Shown: positions 37,383 through 49,990, counted from the stretch's first letter. The stretch: 64,000 bases of DNA from Paracyclopina nana (GCA_019096065.1 JAGUCH010000006.1:206001-270000); one strand, 5' to 3'. The notes: a model not told the origin generated them from the letters alone. Translations and numbers: made by a program.

Positions 37383-40169
37383 CTAAAAACCCCTGAAACC
37401 CTTGAATTGCGAAAATAATCTGCCCCGATGGAGCTCCCAGCGCCATCTCGCGTAGGAATAATCCCTACTCAAAGCTGTTGTTCCACTAAGCCTATTGGTA
37501 CCAACACAGGTGAGCTTGTAGAAACTGTTCACATTGACATTGCTTGCAATGCCTCCAATAATGATAACTGCATTGTCCTCCACAGCTCTGACCATGCCCA
37601 ATCCAGACAGTCCCAATGGCAAATTCGGGCCTGAAAACACATCCATTATTGGGGGCGGGCGCGAAGTGCGAGTCACCATACCATTCAAATATCTAAACAT
37701 GGATCAAGCTCAAAGTTGAGCTGAGTTTGCCAATGAGGACAATCGGGTGCATGTCTACCATATCCGCTTCTACTTCATGCCTTAAAATTGTAAAATTGTA
37801 CAATTGTACGTCTGTTTTATCTGAACACTTATTTTCCACATTTGAATGTGAATTGCTTATATTAGCTCATTTTTATTAGATTTCCGATGAATCCAGTCTT
37901 CGATAAGAAGACATGGACTGATGATGGAAGGCATGTGCCCAATTTTTACTCTTGACGCACTCAGCTTGTCATAGCTGAGGACTTGTGTTCTACTCTCGAA
38001 TACAGATTGTCCCAAAATTCTACAGTTAATGAGACTTGCGATGAATTGAGCCCACATAGCTAAGGCATGAAGCGAATAAGCAGAATATGAACCCAATTTT
38101 TATTGCTGACGCACTCAGCTCGACTTGAAGCTCGATCCATGCAGTCCAAGCATAGAAGCCACATTAACTCCTAAAATTATGCTTCAAGCTGTTTGCAACT
38201 ATATTTACCAAAAATCGACCCTCATGGCATCACTAGTTTTTCATTTCTCGAGATTCATACCGATTGAGTCATGAGAAACGCAATGCGCTGGCTGCACTGC
38301 TGCACTAAATAAACCGGCCGAATTGGCCATAGCGCTTACCCGGTTTTGATGACTCAATCGGTATGACGAATTTTAAAAGTAATTCAAAAATACAAGATCT
38401 TAATTGTGTGACTCTTGCCTAGAAACCGCCCGTCCCCAGCTGTCCTCAATGTGGACGCCTACGCCTAGTTTGGTCAAAAAATACCTTGCTCCCAAGCTGA
38501 ACCAAGCAATGAGACATTCAGGATTTCCGAGGACTGTGGTGATGTCCCACCACCAGCCACAATCACATACTTGGTCCCACCAGACTCATAGATGGAGCAG
38601 GCATGATTAGCCCTGGCAAAAGTCAGGCTCGGTCCAGGAGACCAGGCAAAGCTTCCAATGTCCAAGAACCAGACCAGACTGGAAGGAGAATTGGTGGTGG
38701 CATCAATGCCTCCAACAAGTATGGCTCTGGCAGCATCAATCCTGACCAAACAGTGATTGCCTAAGGCTCTAGGGAGACTGGGACCACTGGAAGCTGTCCC
38801 ATCACTGAGGATGATTTCAGTGGTACTTAGAATGCTGGTGGTTGATGCCAGTCCTCCAGTGACAAGTACACTGGTGGAGTTGAGAGTGATGCTGGCTGCT
38901 GCAGACCTGCCCTGGATCAGGGTGGCAAAAGCCTTGTTTTGGCCCAAGATTGTGCAGGTGGTTGAGTTAAGATATTCTTCGCAGTGTCCAGACCACCAAT
39001 GACAAGTGGCACTCGACCACCAGCTGGAGTCTCGATCATGGCTGAAGACACTCCCTTCAAGACTCTTTGCAAGTCTGACTCAGGTGAACAGGCTGTGCTG
39101 GGACTCACCAAGTTGAACAAGTCCACCTGCTTCTCTGCCTTGCTGCCACTGGCAAACCCTCCAAACACGGCAATTTTGCCTGCAAACAATGCCCACATTA
39201 AGTTGTAAGCTTAGGAAAATTTCCCCACCTGTTTTGTGAAGATTCAGTGTAAACAAGGCAGTTGTGGTAGTTGTGGTGGTTGTGGTAGTTGTGGTGGTTG
39301 TGGTAGTTGTGGTGGTTGTGGTAGTGGTGGTGGTTGTAGTTGTGGTGGTTGTAGTTGTGGTGGTTGTGGTAGTGGTGGTGGTGGTTGTAGTTGTGGTGGT
39401 GGTGGTTGTAGTGGTGGTGGTTGTGGTAGTGGTGGTTGTAGTAGTGGTGGTGGTTGTAGTAGTGGTGGTTGTGGTAGTGGTGGTAGTGGTTGTGGTTGTT
39501 GTGGTAGTGGTCATGTTAGTTATGTTTGTGCTTGGTGTGGTTGTCACATTTGCAGTGGTTGTTGTAGGCTCTAATGTATAAGAACAGATATTATTCATCA
39601 TTGAATGAAGCTTTATTTTTGGAATACATACCTAAATGTATTTCAGAGTATTTCCCAAAGACATGCAGCTCAAATCCTTGTCCATTTGTGTTGGAGCCAT
39701 TTGCTGAGAAGAAAAACTTCAACCAAGAGCCTCTAGTTTTGCCACTCATTCTCAGCAGCTTTTCTTCCCATTTTTGGCCACTAAATTTGGTCACCTTCCT
39801 GCCCCATTTCAGCCTCAAATAATTGCCATTTTCCCTTGTCACATCAAAAGTGGAGAAATACAAGTAGACACTGGACAGTGGTGGTACATAAATCCTGGCT
39901 TTACATCTATAGTCATACAAAGCTGGAAGTATTATTCTGAATTGAATAAAGTAATTTTACTTTGCATTGAAGCTGTTGGAATCCTGGCTATGAAATTTAG
40001 GTGGTTGCACCACCAGTGGTTCAGTCTGGTCAATACTCTTGAACTTGGAGGCTTTGATGTAATTATGCTTGCTTCTGCAATAAACTTTGTTGGTGGTCTT
40101 GATGTCATCCTCCACAATCCATTTTGTGTCTATTTCTGCCAAAGAAACCACTGGTTGCCAATAAGTTAC
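37383..40169 (-). CDS. CUB / poly-Thr / kelch protein, 5' partial
   Basis: Minus-strand exons: 40169-39961, 39906-39632, 39570-39229, 39179-38485 and 37630-37383, phases consistent. Exon 2 encodes a CUB-like domain ([29 protein letters not shown]). Exon 3 is a ~114-residue linker, mostly Thr, likely a heavily O-glycosylated mucin-type spacer. Exons 4-5 encode a kelch propeller with six GG blades ([37 protein letters not shown]). Signal-peptide exon not found. The frame breaks once within 38985-39000, where about one base is missing between LVIGG and the next blade; this is either a sequence error or a disabling change. Family members are secreted or cell-surface; partner unknown. The paralogue at 53291-57269 has the same exon phases but no Thr exon. 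Confidence 0.72.
37697..38216 (-). repeat. Inverted repeat flanking CUB-kelch gene, left copy
   Basis: On the minus strand it matches 40845-41205 for roughly 240 bp at high identity (for example CTTCAAGTCGAGCTGAGTGC, GTATTCGAGAGTAGAACAC), plus a second block with TTGTCCTCATTG..CTCAGCTCAACTT. It lies in the last intron of the CUB-kelch gene. Confidence 0.85.
38255..38366. mobile_element. Small foldback element FB3, 18-bp perfect TIR
   Basis: Bounded by TCATACCGATTGAGTCAT and its exact reverse complement; 112 bp long, with an internal CCGGCCGAATTGGCC. A half copy (TTACCTGGTTTTGACGATTC) sits at 34934-34960. No ORF; MITE-like. Confidence 0.8.
39255..39560. repeat. Coding trinucleotide array (Thr codons on minus)
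   Basis: About 100 triplets of GGT/AGT/TGT on +, read as ACC/ACT/ACA Thr codons in exon 3 of the CUB-kelch gene. Mixed synonymous codons argue for long protein-level retention rather than a fresh slippage run. The + strand Gly and Val frames are shadows. Confidence 0.9.
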
Positions 40170-40422
40170 CTGAAAGTTACCAAATTTACCTTTTTGCAAC
40201 CACTTTTAAGGTAATTAAGGTTAAGCTTTACAAGTATGCTAAGTATTGCTAAAGAGTTGACCAAGGCTTTTGGACCAGCCATGCCTAAGGTTGCACTGCT
40301 ACTGAAATTGGAAAAAGCCACTAATTCCTATTGAAACTGGTGAAATTCAGTTCATTTTGCTTTGTACCATGAGTACATAAAAGGGCTTAAGTAAGATTAA
40401 AGCCACGATTGAACAAACATAT

Positions 40423-40808
40423 TAGCTTGTTCTCATAAACATTTCTATAAGGTAAGCAAGGCACTTTGCGCGCTTATATCTCAGCATCTACTCGTCCGAT
40501 TGGAACCAAATTTGGAGGAATTCATAAGGACGTATTGAAGAATCTTCATGCCAATTTTCATCCGGATTGAAGGACGCTAAGGCCGCCTTACTGAAAGTGA
40601 GGCAAATCAGTTAAGCAAAGGAGAAAAATCAGCCACCTCCATAGAGTTCTCCGATCCGGATGAAATTTTGCATGAACATTCTTCAATATGCTCTTATGAA
40701 TGCCTCCAAATTTGGTTCCAATCGGCTCAGTACTTTCTGAGTTATGAGCTTCCAAAGTGCCTTGCTTTGCTTACCGCCTGCCTTACTGAGTTTTATGAGA
40801 ACAAGCTA
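40423..40808. mobile_element. Foldback element FB2, copy 1
   Basis: Ends TAGCTTGTTCTCATAAA and its exact inverse. Internal arms are inverted too (GGTAAGCAAGGCACTTTG against CAAAGTGCCTTGCTTTGCTTACC). It contains CCAAATTTGG-type words (AACCAAATTTGGAGG). It lies just 5' of the CUB-kelch gene. Confidence 0.8.
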
Positions 40809-40844
40809 TTGAAATGAAAAATGAGTGTTAACACAAGGGTCGAT

Positions 40845-41205
40845 TTTTGTTAAATATAGTTGCAAACAGCTTGACGCATAATTCTCAGAGTAAATGTAGC
40901 TTCTATGCTTGGAAAACATGGATCGAGCTTCAAGTCGAGCTGAGTGCGTCAGCAATAAAAATTGGGTACATATTCTGCTTATTCGCTTCATGCCTTAACA
41001 ACATGGGCTCAATTCATCGCAAGTCTTATTAACTGTAGAATTTTGGGACAATCTGTATTCGAGAGTAGAACACAAGTTTTCAGAAATGACGTGCCAACAA
41101 TTTTTAGGCATAAAGTGTTAGCGGATATGGTTGTCATGTACCTGATTGTCCTCATTGATGCACTCAGCTCAACTTGCAGCTTGATCCATGATCAAATATT
41201 TATTG
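40845..41205 (+). repeat. Inverted repeat flanking CUB-kelch gene, right copy
   Basis: See 37697-38216. Open frames in the two copies give the same peptide words ([19 protein letters not shown]) because of the duplication; no domain is recognised and none is called as a gene. Confidence 0.85.
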
Positions 41206-42849
41206 GGTACCAAAATTCACTAACTATGATTACTCTTTTTTTAGGAACTGATCTGACAGAAAATTATTATGATGGAATTCACCTTGAAGATTAACAGATT
41301 TCTGAAGTCACATATTTCTAACACCTTGACATTTTTGGCTAATTACAAGTAGCTATAATTAGCTGAAGCTCACACACATCCAAAAAAATGGCAGGTATGA
41401 AAAACCACCTTTTTTGCCAACTTCTGCACATTCACAGGCAAGTTGGTGAAAAGGAGAAGAATGGGAAAAACTAACCCTGACCTCAAGCATGAACAATAAA
41501 GGTCATAGTTGACCTTTTGTCATCGTCAAAGGAGAAGAAGAAGAAATGGCTATTATTTCCCTATCTTGGGTCATCGGTTTATTATATGCCAAAATGAGCC
41601 TTTTGAAGATAGTGCCTTAAAAGTAAGGGAAACTTTTGCCTGCAAAAATAATTTTTAGGCCTAAATTTTCCCAAAATTGACAGAACTGAGCTAAAAGTGC
41701 ACAAAAATATCTAGGAATTTTAAAATATGTCTCATTCTAAAAATGACTTTTTTTAAAAAAAACAAATTTTCCCTTAAAAAATGATTAAGATTATACTAAA
41801 ATTGATATTTTTTGTTAAATCTTTTTTTTTGTTTGTTGCTATAATGTCCCAATTTCATAATGAATTCATTGAAAATTAGGTCACAAATTGAACTTGTTTA
41901 AAGAAAGATATTATAAAATGGATTTTTAGGATTTGTGAAATAAGCCTTATTTTTAGCATTTTAATCATTATTTTTCCTGCACATCAATTCTTTGATGATG
42001 GGGGGTCTTTATCAAAGCCACAAGGACTGTGGCAGAATGACTGTTGATGTCAAACTTAGGCACAGTGGATTTTTAAGGTCACATGGTCAATTCAAATTTC
42101 AAACCTACCACCAAGGGCTAAATGGGAAGCCAAGCCAGAGATGATGAATTGAAGCCATTAAAATTGCCATTTTTGCAACACCACTCATCTTCATTCAGAT
42201 GGTTCTTCTAAGTGCTCATCTTCTTCCATTGTCATTAATGTGTTTTCGTTGATATCTTCTCTATTACCTAAAATTTGTCCAATTTTCCTTAAAATGGGAT
42301 CAAAACCAAGAAATGAAGTTAAAAACAAACTTAAGCTCTCAAAAGATGTATTTTACTTACATAAAGGGATATTTTTGAATTATGATTTATGAAGTAAGAA
42401 AAACGCAAGTTTTCCATTTAAAAAAATGAAAAATGTTTTTTGGTAAAAAAGCCAGGAATTGTCTATAAAAGCCACAATATTTTGTGGCCAGTTAAGAAGA
42501 CATTTTCGTGCGGTCACAATATTTGCAATTGTGTTACTCCAACCAAGGAAAAAATGCAATGGGAAGGAAGAGAGGGACCAAATCTCATTTTCCAGCAATT
42601 TTTCATGCTGTAGGGGGAAATGAACCTTGAATTTCATTAAAAATCAGGGTGTGGTGGTGGTGCAAGAAGAAGTGAATCTTCTGCAGCCTTGAAATCCTCA
42701 TCAATAAATTTGAGCACACGTTTAACCCATTCATACACTGCAAATATTCGCAGTGCATTGGTAAAAGGTCAGAAGCCTTTAAAAGTGCACATTTTACTTT
42801 ACTTTAGCTGATTGCTCAAATCTTTTTTCCATTTGGCCCAATTGTCAAT
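41206..42849. other. Non-coding AT-rich region
   Basis: No gene, RNA or repeat array supported. Confidence 0.4.
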
Positions 42850-43560
42850 TTTCAATATTTTCAGCTGACGTTCAGCTGAATTTTAGCTGATTTCAGCTGA
42901 CGTTCAGCTGACATTCAGCTGAAATCAGCTGACGTTCAACTGACTTTTAGCTGATGTTCAGCTGACATTCAGCTGACGTTTAGCTGACGTTCAGCTGACT
43001 TTTCGCTGATGTTCAGCTGACTTTCAGCTGATTTTAGCTGATGTTCAGTTGACTTTCAGCTGATTTTAGCTGATGTTCAGTTGACTTTCGGCTGATGTTC
43101 AGCTGACTTTCAGTTGATATTTTAGCTGATGTTTAGCTAATTTCAGCTGACTTTCAGCTAATTTCAGCTGACTTTCAGCTAATTTCAGCTGACTTTCAGC
43201 TGATTTGAGCTGACTTTAAGCCAATTTTTGGTAGCTGATTTCATTTGACTTTATGCCAACTTTTAGTTGACTTTCAGCTGAAATTTGCTTTGCTAACTTA
43301 CATATGACTTTTTGCTGACTTACATCAAGCTTAAAACTGACTTCAAATTGACTTTGAGCCATTAACTTTGCAGCTTTGACTTTTACAGAGTTAGAGCTGA
43401 CTATCAGCATACTTTTGTTTACATGCAACCTTCTTTCATCTGACTTTCATACTGACGTCAGCTGACGTATGCTGACATTCAGCTGATTTTGAAAATATGT
43501 TCAGCTGACTTTGGGCAGTCAATCAGCTGATTTTGAATTGATGTTCAACTGGACTTTCAA
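42850..43560. repeat. CAGCTGA-based satellite
   Basis: Irregular array of TTCAGCTGA separated by CGT, CTT or TTT, basic period 9-12 bp. CAGCTG is self-complementary and an E-box; more than 40 occur here. 43561-44394 shows nothing else. Confidence 0.9.
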
Positions 43561-44394
43561 CTCACTTACATCTGACTTTGCTCAGTATTTTCACCAATTG
43601 TTTAGTTTTTGATTCAATTTTGCTCATAAGTATTTTTTTTTTAAAAGTCCGAGATTGAAAGCAAAAACACCATGAAACTGACCTTGCCAATAGGATGAGG
43701 CTACTTTTTACAGCCATCTTTAAAATCACTCTAGGGCAAAAAAGCCATACATAAAAGTACTTTTCAAGTCTCTTAAAAAAGCCATATTTTTTTAGTATTG
43801 AAAATGCTTTTTTTGCTGCAGCTTTTAGAGCCGTTTGCCCCAGTGTGTGCCATCGGCTAAAAAGGAAGTGTCACTCTTTTCTTTGCAATTTTCCTTCTTA
43901 TGCCACCCACAGTGTGCATAGTGGATGATAATGTGGGAGTTTTATCGCATAAATTGCCCAGTGTGTCCTTGTCATTCCTTAGTAATGATGCATATAAATT
44001 CTTCCGAACTATCATCAATGGGACTTTAATTATTTGTTGTCTTCAATGACTTGCACTTTTTTTCCGCTTGAAATTTTCAAAATTGCACAGAGCTACCAGA
44101 ACGGGCTTTTTCCCTAGGAGGACTTTATCTGGCAACTCTGCCCTTGTTGTTTGTCAAATTATGCTGAGTCATTTTCAGTTTGTTTCTCAATAAATGGATT
44201 TATAATATGAGAAACAGTTGTTGTTATGTGACCTTTGGCGCCAAAAATGACCATGATGCAAAAGATGGGTGCAGCAGCTCAAAAAGAAACTAATGTGCTG
44301 TTCATGTACTGCTAAACAAAAAATTCATCAAAATAATGGCTTATCAATAGAAAAAAGGGTATGAAAAATTGATTTGTTTGGGATTAATTTGAAA

Positions 44395-45200
44395 TGTAGG
44401 GCTTAAATTAAGTGCGCGCCTTAATTTTGATAAGAAGAAGCCAATAATTGTATTTAGTGTTTAATTTTGAGAATAAGGACTTAATTTTGTGCAGTAAGAC
44501 TTGATTGTGAGAAATTTAGCTCTGTTTGCAAAAATTGGGCTTAATATTGCGGAGAATGGCTTAATTTTGAGAAACATGGCTTAACTTTGAGAGGTTTGGC
44601 TTAATTTTGATAAACATGGCTTAATATTGAAACTATGGCTTAATATTGAAACTATGGCTTAATTTTGAAAAGTATGGCTTAATATTGTAAAAAACGGTTT
44701 AATTTTGAGTATCAGGCTTAATATTGAGAAACAAGGCATACTTTTGAGAAACATGGCTTAACTTTGAGAAGTTTGGCTTAATTTTGAGAAGATTGGCTTA
44801 ATATTGAGAAGAATGGCTTAATTTTGAGAAACATGGCCTAATATTGAAACTATGGCTTAATTTTGAAAAGTATGGCTTAATTTTGAGAAATATGGCTTAA
44901 TTTTGAGAAACATGGCTTAATATTGTAAAAAACGGCTTAATTTTGAGTATTAGGCTTAATATTGTGAAACAAGGCATAATTTTGAGGAACATGGCTTAAC
45001 TTTGAGAAGTTTGGCTTAATTTTAAGAAGCATGGCTTAGTTTTTAGATGGTTGGCTTCTTTTTGAGAATTAGGGAGTAAATTAGAGAGTAAGGGCTTAAT
45101 ATTGAGAAACATGGCTTAATATTGAAGAAGAGGGCTTACTTTCTAGAATAATGGGCCTAACTTGAGAACTAGGGCTTAATCTTGAGATTTGGACTATCTT
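44395..45200. repeat. 20-bp satellite
   Basis: About 38 units on ATGGCTTAATTTTGAGAAAC with AATATTG variants. Confidence 0.9.
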
Positions 45201-45639
45201 TCGAGGAATATAGCATAGTATATTAAATATTAGCCCAAAAGTGAAATTGCAATTGGCAGATTGAGATTTGTCTTCTTCACAAATTATTGTTTGGCAAGGT
45301 CAAAACGCGCTTCTCGGTTCTTCTCTTGAGCTGCGCATAAATTAGCATTATTCGAGGTCAAACCTTTTTTCTCTCAACAGCTCACAAATTGATTGACATC
45401 CTACCGTTCATAATTTGCACTTGAGGGGGGCAAAATGCCCATAATTTCCCACCTCTTACCTTTAAAACAGTTAATTTGGGCCATTTTTAGGCCTAATAAT
45501 TAGTAAAAACATAATAAAAGAAAATAATGGCAAAAATAGTTTTTAATTATTATAAAGTATCAAAAAAGTACTTTAAAGATGTCAGCTTTTTAAAAATGCA
45601 AAAATTACCTTTATTAAAAATAAAAACTGTCTTTATTGG

Positions 45640-45760
45640 CAAAACTGCCAAATTTTGGGGAAAAAAGCCAAAATATTGGGAAAAAGCTAAAAAATTGGGA
45701 AAAAAGCCAAAATATTGGGAAAAAAGCCAAAATGTTGGGGAAAAAGCCAAAATAACAAAC
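45640..45760. repeat. Short ~20-bp tandem repeat
   Basis: Five or six units of GGGAAAAAAGCCAAAATATT. 45761-46310 beyond it is plain AT-rich sequence. Confidence 0.75.
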
Positions 45761-46309
45761 AGACACAAGATATTTTTCGTTTTATAAAAAGTAGTCAAAA
45801 TTCGCCCAAAAATGGCCCAAAATGGCCAAATATTAAAATGTAAAGACATTTTAAAGTGTGTGTATTTACCAAATGATTTTTAGGGCGGGGCGTGGAAAGC
45901 ACAGAGCTCTAATTGTAATATTGGAATTTAAAGATGGGAATTTTGTGTGTGAAAAGGTGAAAACCACCTAGTTGAATATTCATGATTTTTTGCACCCAAA
46001 TAAACACCATTACTACCCATCACATTACGTAATCACCTCTAGGCTGATGTATAATACACTGAATCAATGCCAACTTTTTGAAATTATAGAGCTAGAAAAC
46101 AATATTCAAAAAAACAACTTTTTATCTTCCATTGACAGATGAAAACTGCAAGAAATAGACAAAAAGTCTAATTTTCCTGCAAATATAAAAAAAGGACAAA
46201 ATGCCAAGAAAGACAAAATGTCAAAATAAAGGACAAACGTCAAATAGTTAAGTCCAAAATGTCCAAAAAGATGAAATGTCTGAACAGAATAAAGAGCTAG
46301 AAAGGACAA

Positions 46310-46672
46310 ACTACAGAAAAGGATAAAAGGTCAAAAAAGGACATAAGGTAAAAAAAGGACATATGGTCAAAAAAAGGACAAAAGGTGAAAAATGGACAAG
46401 TGGTCAAAAAAGGACAAAAGGTCAAAAACCTCCATTAATGAAGCACAACGACTTTAATGAAGGACAAAAGGTAAAAAAGGACAAAAAAGGACAAACGGTC
46501 ACATAAAGGAAAAAAGGACAACAACGGACAAAAGGTCAAAAAAGGACAAAAGGTAAAAAAGGACAAAAGGTCAATAAAGGACAAAAGGTCAATTAAGGAA
46601 AAAAGGTAAAAAAAGGACATAAGGTCAAAAAAGGACAAAAGGTCAATAAAGGACAAAAGGTCAATAATTTAT
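46310..46672. repeat. ~18-bp purine-rich satellite
   Basis: About 20 units on AAAAAAGGACAAAAGGTC. Confidence 0.9.
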
Positions 46673-47119
46673 TTTTATGGGCTTTCAAAAGTTGAAAAAT
46701 GGTCACAACCCACAAAAATGGCAAAAATGGCAAAAACGCCAGAAACTTCATTAGTCAAATCTTGGTTTATCCTTTTTGAAGCCTCTTTTATCTTCTTCTT
46801 CTTCTTTTTCATCTGAAGAAAAGAGAATCGTGATTTCCTAACCTGGGATTTGCCTATTGAGCCATACACGAACTTCGACACACAAAAGACCCTAAATTAG
46901 CACTATCATTATTATTGACGATTTTTTTCCCCAGATCTTTTTTTTTTCCTTTGCGTGCATTAAAGCCATTTTTCCATAATTGAAATAACGGTTTACTTTG
47001 CTCTTTGTCGGAATCGATTAGTTTCAATTGAAACTAGCTCAAAACACGAAGAAGAGACAAAAAAGCCGCCTATTTATTACATAAGTCATGCTCTAAATGA
47101 TCTTTCCAAAAAGTAAATG

Positions 47120-48280
47120 AATTGTAAGATTTTGCTGAGAACATTTTATGATTTTGCTAAAAATCTTTTAGGATTTTGCTGAGAATCTTTTAGGATTTTG
47201 CTGAGAATCTTTTAGGATTTTGCTGAGAATCTTTTAGGATTTTGCTGAGAATCTTTTAGGATTTTGCTGAGAATCTTATAGGATTTTGCTGAGATTTGGG
47301 ACTTGGCTGAGAGTCTTTAAGCATTTTGCTGAGAATCTTTCAGGAATTTGCTGAGAATTGTTTATGATTTTGCTGAGAATATTTTATGATTTTGCTAAGA
47401 ATCGTTAATGATTTTGCTGAGAATCGTTTATGATTTCGCTGAGATTCTTTTAGGATTGTGCTGAGAATCATTTATGATTATGCTGAGATTCTTGTAAGAC
47501 TTTGTTAGAGAAACTTCATAATAAGAGAGCGGCGAACACTCATCGCGCGCTTTTCAGTTGACCGCAAAGGGAAAGATTGGCGGAATTTTGAGCAAAAACT
47601 CACTCAACCCGTCGCAATTTTATTGTCAACTGAAAATGGCTCAAGTAAACCCAATCTTTAGCTTCAATTTAAAGCCAATTTCTTTTGAAGTTATGGTTTA
47701 AAGGGCAAGTTGTTAATTTTTCCCTTCACTAAATGCCTCAAAATTACATGGCTCGCTTCTCGATTCCCTTAAGCGAATTTCGAGAACACGGGAACTCTCA
47801 GTATTTTTGTGTCCGCTGATCTCTTACTATGCAGTTTCTCTAGACTTTGCTAATAGTGTTAAGTCTTTAAAAGTATTTTGCTGAGAATCTTTAAGGATTT
47901 TGCTGAGAATCTCTTAGGATTTTGCTGATAATCTTTTAGGATTTTGCTGAGAATCTTTCAGGATTTTGCTGAGAATCTTTTAGGATTTGGCTGAGAATCT
48001 TTAAGCATTTTGCTGATAATATTTAGGATTTTACTGAGAATGTTTAGGAATTTGCTGAGAATCTTTTAGGATTTTGCTAAAAGTCGGTATGTTGCTGAGA
48101 TTCTTTTGGGATGTTGCTGAGAATCTTTAAGGATGTTGCTGAGATTCTTTTGGGATGTTGCTGAGATTCTTTTGGGATGTTGCTGAGATTCTTTTGGGAT
48201 GTTGCTGAGATTCATTTGGGATGTTGCTGGTATCATATTAGGATTTTGCTGAGATTCCTTAAGCATTTTGCTTATTGTCT
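47120..48280. repeat. 22-bp satellite in two blocks
   Basis: Units on TTTTAGGATTTTGCTGAGAA plus TC at 47120-47500 and 47870-48060, changing to a TTTTGGGATGTTGCTGAGAT variant at 48090-48235. The blocks are separated by ~370 bp of unique sequence (47510-47870). Confidence 0.92.
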
Positions 48281-48860
48281 TTTTGCTAAGAATATTTTAT
48301 GATATTGCTTATAACAAATGCAGAATTCACTCTTTTTTGGAATAAGCCTAGAAGAGCCGACAAATTGGCCAAAAAAAGTCCTAGATTGACTTGGCATTTC
48401 GATCTGGGACCTGCTTAAAAAGGGCATTTTCCCCATAAATATGCAAAGTAAACTCATGCATAATTGCATTGTTATGACAAGTCACAGACAAGACCAAACA
48501 TGTCGCAATAATTCAGCTTGAATCTATTTTTGGCCACATTCTGTACGAAAAGCCAAAAGAATGGTCATGAATTTCAAAGCTACCCAAAATGAGCCAAAAG
48601 ATTTCACAATTTAATTTTGCTTCCATGGCAGCATTTTTCCTCTGCGTGCATTTGGCGAAAAAAAGGTCTTTTTGACGCGCGCGCGAGATTTCACAACAAA
48701 ATTCATCAATATTCAAACGTTGACCTCCAAAGGTCAAGAAATGTCAGCTGAAATGGCTCGCCCTACATTCCCAATTTTGGACCTTTTCAAGCATTCATTT
48801 CACAACATGGAAATATCACAAAAGTCTAAGTGAACCAATAAACTGAATTAATACCATGCT
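48281..48860. other. Non-coding stretch
   Basis: No gene seen. A CGCGCGCG tract lies near 48676. Confidence 0.3.
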
Positions 48861-49740
48861 GAGCCAACGCTAAGCTGAGTCAGTGCTGTGTTAAGTCAGA
48901 ACTAAGCTGAGTCAGCACAATGCTGAGTCAGACATTTGTTGACTCACTAATTTGATTTAGGTTAGTAATGCGTCAGTAATTGGGTAAGTTGGTAATTTGC
49001 TGAGAAAGTCAGTTCTGAGCTGAGTCCAGTCTTGACAGCATTGTGCTCAGCTGGTGTAGAACCAAGTCACTACTCAACCATCTCAGTACTGAACCAACTG
49101 AGAATTGAACCAACAACTGGTGTGCAGAGCCGCTTCAGAGCCAAATCACTACACAGCCATATCAGTGATGAACCAACTGAGAACTGAACCAACTGAGAAA
49201 TGAGCCATCTCATTGTTGAACCAACTGAGAACTGAGCCATCTCATTGATGAACCAACTGAGAACTGATCCATCTCATTGATGAGCCAACTGAGAACTGGG
49301 CCATCTCATTGATTAACCAGCTGAGAACTGAGCCAACTCATTGATGAACCAACTGAGAAATGAGCCGTCTCATTGTTGAACCAACTGAGAACTGAGCCGT
49401 CTCATTGATGAACCAACTGAGAACTGAGCCGTCTCATTGATGAACCAACTGAGAACTGAGCCGTCTCATTGATGAGCCAACTGAGAACTGGGCCATCTCA
49501 TTGATTAACCAGCTGAGAACTGAGCCGTCTCATTGATGAACCAACTAAGAACTGAGCCATCTGATTGATTAACCAACTGAGAACTGAACCAACTGAGAAC
49601 TGAACCAACTAAGAACTGAAGCAACTGAGAACTGGAGCAACTGAGAACTTGACCAACTGAGACTGAATTAAATGAGAATTGAACCAAATGTGAACTGGAC
49701 CAACTGAGAACTGGACCAACTGAGAACTAGACCAAACTAT
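48860..49740. repeat. CTGAG-rich satellite, 32-bp units in the middle
   Basis: At 49150-49570 a 32-bp unit alternates CCAACTGAGAACTGAGCC with (G/A)TCTCATTGATGAA. Simpler AACTGAGAACTGAACC words flank it. CTCAT-TG-ATGAG dyads occur in some units. Confidence 0.9.
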
Positions 49741-49799
49741 ACTATGTCTACTACTACCAAACAAAACAAGACAAAGTCTTTTTCACTTGGCCAAATGTG

Positions 49800-49990
49800 T
49801 TCATGCCGAACCAAGTCCATGCTGAACCAAGTCCAAGCTGAACCAAGTCCATACTGAACCAAGTCCATACTGAACCAAGTCAATGCTGAACCAAGTCCAT
49901 ACTGAACCAAGTCCATACTGAACCAAGTCCATACTGAACCAAGTCCATGCTGAACCAAGTCTGTACATAACCAAGTCCATGCTGAACCAA
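49800..49990. repeat. 16-bp tandem repeat
   Basis: About 11 units of AACCAAGTCCATACTG. 49991-51100 holds no supported gene. Confidence 0.9.

Noticed and set aside
39236-39581. Gly/Cys-rich and poly-Val frames on +
   Set aside because: Shadows of the Thr-coding exon on the minus strand, which fits the CUB-kelch gene.
39937-39960. 24-bp intron in the CUB-kelch gene
   Set aside because: Keeps the frame but is too short; a 54-bp intron ending at 39907 also keeps the frame and aligns with the paralogue's acceptor.
37857-41294. Paired frames sharing [13 protein letters not shown]
   Set aside because: Explained by the inverted DNA duplication; no domain, start context or splice support.
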